A DNA stretch of 18,767 nt from Actinomycetes bacterium (GTDB lineage: Bacteria > Actinomycetota > Coriobacteriia > WRKU01 > WQUG01): assembly GCA_031268615.1 (NCBI GenBank), contig JAIRWZ010000059.1:1-18767 (forward strand), in the 5' to 3' direction. Position numbers and translations under genes: made by a program. Under the pieces are notes generated by a model that was given only the letters and a program-made list of their open reading frames with translations, searched no databases and was not told the origin of the DNA. Shown one piece after another: positions 10,395 through 17,220 of this stretch; position 1 is the stretch's first letter, and the number at the start of each line of letters is the position of its first letter.

Positions 10395-11318
10395 ATGCGG
10401 CTGGCTGCCGTTGATATCGGTACTGTCACGACTCGTCTGTTGATTACCGAGGCGGGGGATGGTGACATAGTTGAACTGCACCGTGAAGTCAATATCACCC
10501 AACTGGGCGAACATCTGGCGGAAAACGGACGACTGAATCCAAAGGGTTTATCGGCGGTATTGGACGCGCTCGCTTCGTATGCGCAGTTGTGTGAGCAATG
10601 GCATGTGGAACGGGTGCGTGCGGTGGCGACCAGCGCCGCCCGGGATGCGACCGACGCCGAGGCGCTGTTTGCAGGCGCGCGTAAGCGAGGATTTACAGTA
10701 GAGATTATTTCTGGGGACGAGGAAGCACGACTGTCCTTTGTGGGTGCGACTTGGGGACGAGCCGGTTCAGGGTTGTGTGTGATGGACCCCGGCGGCGGTT
10801 CGACGGAGTACGTATTGGGCCGGGTAGACGGGGCAGGCGCGGTCGGTGCGCGCGTGGACTTTGCGCGGTCGCTAAACATCGGGTCGCGTCGTTTGACGGA
10901 TATGTTCGTGGCCAGTGACCCTCCGACGCCCGGAGAGCTGGCGCGGGTGACGCAGTACGTGGACGCAGCGTTGGCGCCAGTTGCTGACGAGCTGCGTGGG
11001 CGTGTGCGCGAGGTCATTGCCGTTGCGGGCACGGCGACACCCATGGTGACTGTAAAATACGGTATCGAGCCTTACAATCCCGCGCGAGTTCACGGGCAAG
11101 TCATCACGACCGCCGATTTGGATTTGTTGGTTGGAGCTTTAGCGCGTGTGCCTCTGGCCGAGCGACAAACCATCCCCGGTCTGGAGCCTGACCGGGCCGA
11201 AGTCATCGTGGTCGGCGCGCTGATATTGCAGCGCAGTCTGGCCGCATTGGAAATGCCTGCCTTTACCGCCAGCGACACCGACCTCCTCTATGGCATAATA
11301 CAATCCATCGCAGAATGA
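10395..11318 (+). CDS. Ppx/GppA-family exopolyphosphatase or pppGpp phosphatase
   Basis: The 307 residues carry all hallmarks of the ASKHA-fold Ppx/GppA phosphatases in their short, single-catalytic-domain form: phosphate loop 1 AAVDIGTVTTRLLI, AVATSAARDATDA, the catalytic-glutamate region IISGDEEARLSFVGA, phosphate loop 2 MDPGGGSTEYVLG, LNIGSRRLTD and the adenosine-loop AVAGTATPM. Members hydrolyse inorganic polyphosphate or convert pppGpp to ppGpp; the sequence alone does not say which. The frame is open upstream, but the ATG at 10395 begins the conserved N-terminus, follows the DUF501 stop by one base and has a GGAAAG site. Confidence 0.93.
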   Translation: MRLAAVDIGTVTTRLLITEAGDGDIVELHREVNITQLGEHLAENGRLNPKGLSAVLDALASYAQLCEQWHVERVRAVATSAARDATDAEALFAGARKRGFTVEIISGDEEARLSFVGATWGRAGSGLCVMDPGGGSTEYVLGRVDGAGAVGARVDFARSLNIGSRRLTDMFVASDPPTPGELARVTQYVDAALAPVADELRGRVREVIAVAGTATPMVTVKYGIEPYNPARVHGQVITTADLDLLVGALARVPLAERQTIPGLEPDRAEVIVVGALILQRSLAALEMPAFTASDTDLLYGIIQSIAE

Positions 11319-11350
11319 GTTTCTCGCGGTGTGTATGTTGTTCGTGTGAC

Positions 11351-11426
11351 GGGGGCGTATTCCAACGGCAGAGAAAGAGGACTTAAAATCCTTAAAGTGT
11401 GGGTTCGAATCCCACCGCCCCTACCA
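11351..11426 (+). tRNA. tRNA with anticodon UAA, leucine-like but short variable loop
   Basis: A 76-nt cloverleaf can be folded by hand. The acceptor stem is GGGGGCG (11351-11357) with CGCCCCT (11416-11422), making a G1-U72 wobble. The anticodon stem is GAGGA (11377-11381) with TCCTT, loop CTTAAAA, anticodon TAA at 11384-11386. The T-arm is GTGGG TTCGAAT CCCAC (11399-11415). A73 and an encoded CCA follow. The D-arm has a 3-bp TTC/GAA stem and a loop CAACGGCAGA, the leucine-type loop with extra bases after GG. The variable region is only AAAGT, while bacterial tRNA-Leu has a long arm. It could be a divergent functional tRNA-Leu or a decayed gene. Confidence 0.75.
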
Positions 11427-11526
11427 GACACCACAGGAACCAATCTGGACTGCGTCAGCACGGTTGCGCTGCGCAGTCACGGCGCTAAGGCCGCTCCTTT
11501 GCGCTGCTCACCGCACTTCCTTGCCA

Positions 11527-11632
11527 GATTGCTCCCTGAGGCGTCTGCGCAATGTCGCACTACGCTTCGCATGCTGTCGGGACCTTTCTGCACTCAAATA
11601 CCGCCCCAGCCCAGATAGTCACGCAGGAGGCA
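11527..11632 (+). repeat. ~105-bp direct repeat, copy 1
   Basis: Runs from GATTGCTCCCTGAGGCG to CACGCAGGAGGCA. It matches copy 2 almost base for base; the differences I see are T/C at the seventh base, C/T in AATGTCGCAC, one extra A after CCGCCCC and a short CAGATAG/CAAGCAG difference near the end. The pair is separated by 22 unrelated bases. Confidence 0.9.
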
Positions 11633-11654
11633 AAAATGCCTTGCGACCTGTGCT

Positions 11655-11759
11655 GATTGCCCCCTGAGGCGTCTGCGCAATGTTGCACTACGCTTCGCAT
11701 GCTGTCGGGACCTTTCTGCACTCAAATACCGCCCCGCCCAAGCAGTCACGCAGGAGGCA
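11655..11759 (+). repeat. ~105-bp direct repeat, copy 2
   Basis: Second copy, 128 bp downstream of copy 1, same orientation. Two copies with one 22-bp spacer are too few and too long for a CRISPR array. Neither copy has terminal inverted repeats or a transposase frame, so it looks like a non-coding tandem duplication or a dispersed genomic repeat. Confidence 0.9.
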
Positions 11760-11781
11760 CAACAATACAGTTGGCTTGTAG

Positions 11782-11805
11782 GGTAAGTTGGCTTGCCAAC
11801 TTACC
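11782..11805. repeat. REP-like palindrome 1
   Basis: GGTAAGTTGGC (11782-11792) and GCCAACTTACC (11795-11805) are perfect inverted arms with two bases between; in RNA the loop would be CTTG. It is preceded by GTAG, matching the CTAC that follows palindromes 2 and 3. Confidence 0.85.
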
Positions 11806-11845
11806 GGCGTTTCACCTGGTAACAGGCGGCACCTTGCCGGAGGGC

Positions 11846-11870
11846 GGCAAGTTGAACAAGTCAACTTGCC
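11846..11870. repeat. REP-like palindrome 2
   Basis: GGCAAGTTGA (11846-11855) and TCAACTTGCC (11861-11870) form a perfect 10-bp stem with loop ACAAG, followed by CTAC. An overlapping stem CTTGCCG/CGGCAAG just upstream could compete with it. Confidence 0.85.
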
Positions 11871-11908
11871 CTACGATGTAGATGGGAATCCTTGCTTGTT
11901 CGGGGAGC

Positions 11909-11933
11909 GGTAGCTTGGCAAAGCCAAGCTGCC
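11909..11933. repeat. REP-like palindrome 3
   Basis: GGTAGCTTGGC (11909-11919) and GCCAAGCTGCC (11923-11933) form an 11-bp stem with one G-U pair and loop AAA, followed by CTAC. It lies 46 bases past the amidohydrolase stop on the minus strand and could stabilise or end that transcript, but there is no T-run on either side. Confidence 0.8.
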
Positions 11934-11979
11934 CTACACGGTGAATGAAAGTTTTGCCGTTTCCAGCTGAAAATGGTTT

Positions 11980-13554
11980 TTACGGATTCCCTCCTACTCT
12001 GATGATTTTGCCGGCGGTTTCGCAGCGTAGCTTGCCGTTGTGTACGGCTAGGACTCCGTTGACGAATACGGCACGCACTCCTTCGGGTGGGGCGACGGGG
12101 TTGCCGCGATGGGAAAAGTCCGCGACTGGGCGCACTTGCTCAAGGTCAAAGGCCACCAGGTCGGCATCGGCGCCCACCTGCAGCCGTCCCTTGTTGAACA
12201 GGCCCAGCGCTTTGGCTGGCAGGTAACTGACGCGACGCAGACCCTCGACCAGCGACAGCCCACCGCTTCTGGCAGCCGCGCCCTCGCCACCCCCACCAGT
12301 TCCGGCTTCGCCTCTGCCGCACCCAGCCGCGCCCACGCCACCCCCAGCCACGCCACCCCCAGCCGCTCCGCCGCCGTTTTCCGCCGCTCCGCCAGCCCCA
12401 CCCACGCCATCACCGCGCACCTGCTCGCGCAGGAACTTCACAAAAGTTGCCGCCCCTTGTGGGTGCCCCGCGCCGAACTCGCCTGGACCGATGTCGCTCG
12501 TGACCATGACGTCCTCCAGCCCATAGGCGCGCGCAATGTCATCCGGCTGCCCGCAGCGCACGATAAACAGCACTCCAGCCTCGCCGCGCGCGACCAGAAA
12601 CCGCTCCCGCGTGCCCATGACCTGCCCGTCCAGGCTGCCCCCGATGGCAGTAATGTCCTCATAGCGGTAGCCCGCCTCCGCAAAAGCCTCGTCCTCAAAA
12701 ATCGGCGAGCCCGCAAACGTCGCCCAATCGGTATACACGCCGCTGTCCACCCACACGTCCGCCCCCCGCGCCCGCCACGCACGGATAATCGCGACCGCCT
12801 CGTCCAATGCCGCGCCCACGTACTGATACACCAAATGCGAAATCAGCACGCGCGCCCCCGTCTCTCGAGCCATGCGACAGGGCTGCTCGACCGACTGCCG
12901 CGTCGTCAGCCCAACCGTACGCGTATGAATGGACACCGGACGGCCCGCCCCGGCCGCCGCAGACGCCAGCGCCCAAACCTCCTCTTCAGACGCCCCCGGC
13001 TGATACTGCAAACCAAATGACAGCCCCGCGACCCCGGCTGCAAAGCTTTTTTGAGCGAGTACGTCCATCGCCGCTATTTGTTCGGGATTGGCAGCCGCGT
13101 GATTATCAGTCAGCCCGACAGCAAAGCGCAGGGCGCCGTGGCCAATTTGTGTCAGGTGGTTGACGGCGCTCCCTCGCGCTGCCATAGCTTCCATCCAGGC
13201 TTCGGGATGAAAGGGGCTGAAGCCGCAGTTGCCGCTGTAGGTGGTGGTGACGCCCTGTAAAACTTCGCGCCGCGCGATGGAAGCGTCACAGTCGGTGTTG
13301 TGGCTGATGGTGGGGTCGGCGTAGTCGTCGCTGATAGCGATGACATCGGCGTGGGCGTGCAGGTCGATAAAGCCGCTGGTCAGCACGCAGCCGCCCAAGT
13401 CCATTGTGGTGGCGGCAGGCGGCGCGGCAACGCCATCCGGGTATATGCCGGCGATACGTCCGGCTGAAATGCCTAAAGCTCCGGGTCGGTCAGTGCCGCC
13501 GGCGGGGTCAATTAGACGTGCATTGTACAACAAGTAATCCAGCATTGGACGCAC
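11980..13554 (-). CDS. D-aminoacylase-type amidohydrolase (N-acyl-D-amino-acid deacylase family)
   Basis: A 524-residue metal-dependent amidohydrolase, probably cytoplasmic. Metal-site motifs match the D-aminoacylase group: HAH in SGFIDLHAHAD (H66, H68), the cysteine ligand in TTTYSGNCGFSP (C110), SIHTRT (H210), LISHLVYQ (H240) and the catalytic aspartate in VTSDIGPG (D354). Such enzymes release D-amino acids or cleave D-residue peptides and related cyclic amides; the exact substrate cannot be read here. A Gly/Ala-rich insertion of about 50 residues (381-432) separates the HPQGAATFVKFLREQV segment from LSLVEGLRRVSYLPAKALGL. The GTG at 13554 has AAAGGGAAG just ahead; ATG at 13545 is an alternative. 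It is divergent from the FKBP lipoprotein. Confidence 0.85.
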   Translation of the reverse strand: MRPMLDYLLYNARLIDPAGGTDRPGALGISAGRIAGIYPDGVAAPPAATTMDLGGCVLTSGFIDLHAHADVIAISDDYADPTISHNTDCDASIARREVLQGVTTTYSGNCGFSPFHPEAWMEAMAARGSAVNHLTQIGHGALRFAVGLTDNHAAANPEQIAAMDVLAQKSFAAGVAGLSFGLQYQPGASEEEVWALASAAAGAGRPVSIHTRTVGLTTRQSVEQPCRMARETGARVLISHLVYQYVGAALDEAVAIIRAWRARGADVWVDSGVYTDWATFAGSPIFEDEAFAEAGYRYEDITAIGGSLDGQVMGTRERFLVARGEAGVLFIVRCGQPDDIARAYGLEDVMVTSDIGPGEFGAGHPQGAATFVKFLREQVRGDGVGGAGGAAENGGGAAGGGVAGGGVGAAGCGRGEAGTGGGGEGAAARSGGLSLVEGLRRVSYLPAKALGLFNKGRLQVGADADLVAFDLEQVRPVADFSHRGNPVAPPEGVRAVFVNGVLAVHNGKLRCETAGKIIRVGGNP

Positions 13555-13639
13555 TCACTTCCCTTTCTTTGTGCCAGCATTGCTCTTTAGACAGATAGTG
13601 CTGACTCGCTGTAATCATCGCTACTTTCGAGCTTTGCTT

Positions 13640-13649
13640 ATTGTACAAT
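13640..13649. promoter_or_regulatory. ATTGTACAAT palindrome with -10-like hexamer
   Basis: A perfect 10-bp palindrome in the 124-bp divergent gap between the amidohydrolase and FKBP genes, 30 bases before the latter. It contains TACAAT, a -10-like hexamer on both strands, but I find no good -35. TTGTACAA recurs at 13523-13530 inside the amidohydrolase start region, so a repressor site is conceivable. Confidence 0.3.
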
Positions 13650-13678
13650 AGGTCGGGAATGTATCGAGACGAGGAGGC

Positions 13679-14086
13679 ATGGTGAAAAAATTTCTGGCAG
13701 TATGCGCGATTTTGCTCATGTGTGTGGCGTTGGTGGCCTGCGGAGGTGCGGGCAGCGGTAATGACACGGCTGCGGACAGCGGCGGCGCCAAAGACGGTGA
13801 TACCGTCAAGGTTGACTATACCGGCAAGCTGGAAGACGGGACAGTGTTTGACAGTTCCGAGACGGAAGGCCGCACGCCGCTGGAATTTACGGTGGGCGCC
13901 GGTGAGATGATTCCGGGCTTTGACAAGGGTGTCGTTGGCATGAAGGTGGGCGAGAAAAAGACGCTGACCCTGCCACCGGAAGAAGCCTATGGTGAGGCGG
14001 GTATCGAGGGCGTCATCCCGCCGAACGCAACCTTGACCTTTGACGTGACGATGGTTGAGATTACGCCTGCAGCTGCGCCGCAATAG
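13679..14086 (+). CDS. FKBP-type prolyl isomerase lipoprotein
   Basis: A 135-residue exported lipoprotein that should catalyse cis-trans isomerisation of prolyl bonds at the outer face of the membrane. A basic start and hydrophobic core lead to the lipobox LVAC (Cys21), then a Gly/Ser/Asp linker. The FKBP domain follows, with VKVDYTGKLEDGTVFDSS, PLEFTVGAGEMIPGFDKGVVGM and the YGEAGIEGVIPPNATLTFDVTMVEI end. GAGGAGG at 13671-13677 is only one base from the ATG at 13679 but five from the in-frame GTG at 13682, so translation may really begin at the GTG. Fifty-five bases separate it from the downstream prenyl synthase, a possible operon. Confidence 0.92.
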   Translation: MVKKFLAVCAILLMCVALVACGGAGSGNDTAADSGGAKDGDTVKVDYTGKLEDGTVFDSSETEGRTPLEFTVGAGEMIPGFDKGVVGMKVGEKKTLTLPPEEAYGEAGIEGVIPPNATLTFDVTMVEITPAAAPQ

Positions 14087-14141
14087 CGTCGCGCGTCGGG
14101 ACAGGTGCAAGAGACACATGCGACAGGACATGTAGGAGGAT

Positions 14142-15161
14142 ATGCGACCTGCGGTCATAGGTTTTGAGCTTTACCTCAAACGCAATCATAGGGCGATAGA
14201 CGAACATCTGGCGTCGTATTTCGTCGGGGGCGCACATCCCGACATGACGCGATATTTGTACGGGCCATTGGCGGAATACAGCGCGAATTCCGGCAAGCGC
14301 CATCGCCCACTGATTTGTATGTTGGCCTGTGAAGCGGTCGGGGGGAACCCGGCTTTGGCGCAGCGTAGCGCCGCGGCTATCGAGCATTTCCACACAGCCG
14401 CGCTGATTCACGATGACATTGAGGATGGCGCGGCGACCCGGCGCGGGGAGGCTTGTTTCCATGTCAAAGAGGGCGAGGCCTTGGCGATTAACGCCGGAGA
14501 CTTGGCTCTGTCGCTGGTTACGGGCAGTGTCGTGGCTGACCCAGAGCTGGATGATACAACAAAAATCCGGGTCCTGCGTGAGCTGATTGACATGACGACG
14601 CGTACTATCGAAGGCCAGGCTTTGGATATTGGGTGGACGCGCGACGAACGATTTGATTTAGACATTGGTGACTATCTGCTGATGGCTGGGCACAAGACGG
14701 CATTTTATTCCGGTGCAATCCCCTTGGCGGTCGGTGCGATTATCGGTGGCGCGGCGAGTGAGCTTGTTGAAGTCTTGCGCTCGTTCGGCATGGCGGCGGG
14801 GCTGGCTTTCCAAATTCAGGATGACATTCTGAATCTGGACGGGTCCGACCGCAGCAAAGACTTTCGTATCGACGTCACCGAAGGCAAACGTACCCTGATT
14901 ATGTTGCACGCGTTGCAAACCTTGGGGTCTGAAGACCGCGCCGAGCTGTTGGGAATTTTGCAGGCGCATACGACCGATGTTGACCGTTTGCACCAGGCGG
15001 TGGTATTGGCGCGCCGTGCCGGGTCAGTTGAATTCGCGCGTGACTATGCGCGCAATCTGATAGTTGACGCGAAAGACTGCTTGAGCGCGGCGCTGCCGCC
15101 GACGAAGGCGCGCGACCTGTTGCTGTCGATGGCTGACTTTTTCATCCAGCGCAATTCCTAG
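14142..15161 (+). CDS. Polyprenyl diphosphate synthase (trans-isoprenyl)
   Basis: Condenses isopentenyl diphosphate onto an allylic primer to make C20 or longer prenyl diphosphates for quinones, carotenoids or carrier lipids. The 339 residues show GKRHRP (51-56), the first Asp-rich motif DDIED (91-95) followed by RRG, GQALDIGW, GHKTAFYS and the second motif QDDILN (226-231, with Asn in the last position, as in many geranylgeranyl synthases). The residues four and five before DDIED are both Ala, with no aromatic stopper, which suggests a product longer than farnesyl diphosphate (inference from the known chain-length rule). AGGAGG lies only two bases before the ATG; no better start is visible. 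Confidence 0.92.
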   Translation: MRPAVIGFELYLKRNHRAIDEHLASYFVGGAHPDMTRYLYGPLAEYSANSGKRHRPLICMLACEAVGGNPALAQRSAAAIEHFHTAALIHDDIEDGAATRRGEACFHVKEGEALAINAGDLALSLVTGSVVADPELDDTTKIRVLRELIDMTTRTIEGQALDIGWTRDERFDLDIGDYLLMAGHKTAFYSGAIPLAVGAIIGGAASELVEVLRSFGMAAGLAFQIQDDILNLDGSDRSKDFRIDVTEGKRTLIMLHALQTLGSEDRAELLGILQAHTTDVDRLHQAVVLARRAGSVEFARDYARNLIVDAKDCLSAALPPTKARDLLLSMADFFIQRNS

Positions 15162-15175
15162 CGCGTTAGCGCGCC
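15161..15175. terminator. Small stem-loop between converging genes
   Basis: GCGCG and CGCGC around TTAG form a 5-bp stem in the 16-bp gap where the prenyl synthase and PBP genes converge. It is short and has no T-run, so a terminator role is weak. Confidence 0.25.
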
Positions 15176-15177
15176 TG

Positions 15178-17130
15178 TTACCGGCCGATTTCTTCCAGCG
15201 TGGGAATGTTTCCTGTACCGGGACTTCCGGTTTCGGGCGCGGGCGCGGCGACCAGACCCGTCATCGGGCGAACTTTCAGCGCTGCCATCATGTAGTTGTG
15301 CCAGATTTCTGCCGGGAAAGACCCTCCCGTAACAACACGACCGTGTACATCGTCCATGTCTATCTGTGCCTCTGGGTAGCCCATCCACACGGCGGTCGTA
15401 GCGCCCTTGGCCCAACCGACGAACCAGGCATCGCGGTAGCTTTGCGTCGTGCCGGTTTTACCGGCTGTCCAGGTGCCTTCCAGCTCGGCATTGCCCCCGG
15501 TGCCACGGGTAACAACTTCATGCAGGACGGATTGTAGCTGCTTGCTGACCTTGGGCGACAGGGCGGAGGAACGAGTGGCTTCGACCGAAGCTGGCTCTCC
15601 CGCTGTGCCCTCTGTCCCCGCAACCCCTGGCGCCTGATACAGCAGCTCACCGTTCGGGCCTTCAATCCGGGTAATGCTGCGGGGCTGGACGTACTCGCCC
15701 CCCATAGCCATAGCAGTATAGGCGGCGGTCATTTCCAGCGGGGACACGCCGTATTTCAGCCCGCCCAGCGCCAACGCCGGGTCGGGGTCCATGTCCGCGG
15801 CAAAGCCCAGAGCTTGCGCCTGCGCGACCACTTTGTCCGGGCCCAGGTCCATGATGAGGCGCGCGTAGACGGTGTTCACCGAATACACCGTGGCCGATTC
15901 CAGGGTCATGCGCGCGGACGGCGCCCGCCCGTCGTAGTTATCGACGTGCCAAATGCCGTCTTTGACGGGAGTCTCGTAAGCGCCGGTGTCGTATTCGCGC
16001 GACAGGGGAATGCCCACGTCCAGCGCCGCAGCCAGGACGACCGGTTTGAAGGCGCTCCCCGGCTGGCGACGGCCCTGAACGGCCACGTTGAACTGATTGG
16101 TTGACCAGTTTTTGCCGCCAATCAGCGCCAGCACAGCGCCGTCGGTCTGCCGCATGCTGACCAAAGCGACGGTGGGGTCCTTTTCGGACTGGAAGGATTT
16201 TGCCGCGACTTCGGCTGCTTCCTGTAGCTGTGGGTCCAGCGTTGTCGTGACCCGCAGACCCCCGCGGTCGGCGACGGCGCTGTCGATGACTTTGGGCAGC
16301 TGACGCTGTACCAAATCGACGAACCAGGGATAGCGCAGGTCGCTGTTACGGCTGACACGCGAGACTAGTTCCAGCGGAGTGGCTTTTGCTTCGTCATACT
16401 GTGTGCGCGTGATGAGGTTTTGGCTCAACATGGCGCTTAGAACTACGTTGCGCCGTGCCACCACCTCGTCCGGCGCCTCATCAGGCTGGTACGAGGAAGG
16501 TGCATGCAGCACGCCGGCTAAGGTGGCGGCCTGTGCCGGGGTCAGCTCGCGCGGGGAATTCAGGCCAAACCAGTCGCGCGCGGCAGCCTCGATACCCCAT
16601 GAGCCGCGACCAAAATAGGCCATGTTCAGGTAGGCGCTCAAGATATCGCGTTTGTCCCAGGCCATCTCGACGCGGGTGGCGCGAATGGCTTCGGTGATTT
16701 TGCGCACCAGCGTGCGTTCGTCGTAGTCATACATCATTTTCATCAACTGCTGTGTGATAGTTGACCCGCCTTCGCGCACCCCTCCTGCGCCCGCGTTACG
16801 TTGCAGCGCGCGCGCAATGCCGCGCACGTCCACCCCGCTGTGTTCAAAAAAGCGTTGATCCTCTATGGCGACCGTGGCATCCATAATCGTCTGGCCTATG
16901 TCGTCGGCGGGGAGGGGTTCGCGTTCTTCCTCTGTGTGCCATTCAGCCAGCAGCGAGCCGTCTGCCGCATAGAACGCGGACGGCTTGGCACTGTTACGCT
17001 CGATGTTTTCCAAAGAAATGTCGGGGACGGGTTGCGCGGCTATCCAGGCGACGACAGCCAACAACAACAACGTTGCCGCCGCGACGATTCCGCTGATTAT
17101 GACGATGAATTTCAGTATACGCTGTCGCAT
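15178..17130 (-). CDS. Class A penicillin-binding protein (transglycosylase/transpeptidase)
   Basis: A bifunctional peptidoglycan synthase anchored by an N-terminal membrane helix (about 6-32). The GT51 glycosyltransferase has the catalytic glutamate in EDQRFFEHSGVD (E90), GGSTITQQLMK, RKITEA and LNMAYFGRGSWGIEAAA. The transpeptidase has SAFK (S359, K362), SVN (S417) and KTGTT (K558). All catalytic signatures are intact, and 650 residues is typical. There is no PASTA or FN3 tail; the end is a short Pro/Gly-rich stretch. A Gly/Ala/Thr-rich stretch sits before the last helix ahead of KTG. The ATG at 17130 has a distant AGGA. It lies 90 bp downstream of the NlpC/P60 gene on the same strand. Confidence 0.95.
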   Translation of the reverse strand: MRQRILKFIVIISGIVAAATLLLLAVVAWIAAQPVPDISLENIERNSAKPSAFYAADGSLLAEWHTEEEREPLPADDIGQTIMDATVAIEDQRFFEHSGVDVRGIARALQRNAGAGGVREGGSTITQQLMKMMYDYDERTLVRKITEAIRATRVEMAWDKRDILSAYLNMAYFGRGSWGIEAAARDWFGLNSPRELTPAQAATLAGVLHAPSSYQPDEAPDEVVARRNVVLSAMLSQNLITRTQYDEAKATPLELVSRVSRNSDLRYPWFVDLVQRQLPKVIDSAVADRGGLRVTTTLDPQLQEAAEVAAKSFQSEKDPTVALVSMRQTDGAVLALIGGKNWSTNQFNVAVQGRRQPGSAFKPVVLAAALDVGIPLSREYDTGAYETPVKDGIWHVDNYDGRAPSARMTLESATVYSVNTVYARLIMDLGPDKVVAQAQALGFAADMDPDPALALGGLKYGVSPLEMTAAYTAMAMGGEYVQPRSITRIEGPNGELLYQAPGVAGTEGTAGEPASVEATRSSALSPKVSKQLQSVLHEVVTRGTGGNAELEGTWTAGKTGTTQSYRDAWFVGWAKGATTAVWMGYPEAQIDMDDVHGRVVTGGSFPAEIWHNYMMAALKVRPMTGLVAAPAPETGSPGTGNIPTLEEIGR

Positions 17131-17158
17131 GAAACTGACGATTCCTACCGTGGGGAAG

Positions 17159-17180
17159 AAAAAAGGGAGGAACCCAACCC
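17159..17180 (-). terminator. Weak terminator-like element after the NlpC/P60 gene
   Basis: Read on the minus strand, GGGTTGGGTTCCTCCC is followed by TTTTTT. The stem is short and interrupted by an unpaired T/TT, so it may only attenuate read-through into the PBP gene. Confidence 0.3.
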
Positions 17181-17220
17181 TAACCTCACCTGCGAGCTGC
17201 GACGGATGGCGACAGCAGGT

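Larger units (their letters stand above)
11427..11979. other. Repeat-bearing intergenic region without a convincing gene
   Basis: Between the tRNA and the end of the amidohydrolase gene I see no ORF with a recognisable product. The short open frames here (up to 95 residues) are repetitive, Cys/Arg-rich translations of the repeats, and I reject them. The stretch holds an inverted repeat GACTGCG/CGCAGTC (11448-11478), two copies of a ~105-bp direct repeat, and three related palindromes, each listed separately. Confidence 0.7.

Noticed and set aside
10268..11044. 258-residue minus-strand frame over DUF501 and ppx
   Set aside because: Ser/Thr/Arg-rich shadow of the Ppx/GppA gene with no recognisable domain.
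11527..11759. Possible CRISPR array
   Set aside because: Only two units of about 105 bp with one 22-bp spacer, and no cas genes; CRISPR repeats are 23-50 bp in longer arrays.
11331..11881. Three short plus-strand frames between the tRNA and the amidohydrolase
   Set aside because: One runs through the tRNA and the others translate the 105-bp repeat (the same ASAQC-TTLRMLSGPFCTQIPP in each), so they reflect repeated DNA and not proteins.
12109..13020. 303-residue plus-strand frame opposite the amidohydrolase
   Set aside because: Antisense to a gene with clear metal-site motifs; translation is low-complexity His/Arg/Pro-rich, mirroring the Gly/Ala-coding strand.
14087..14141. ACATG/CATGT hairpin as terminator or riboswitch before the prenyl synthase
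   Set aside because: Only five pairs, no T-run and too little room for a structured leader.
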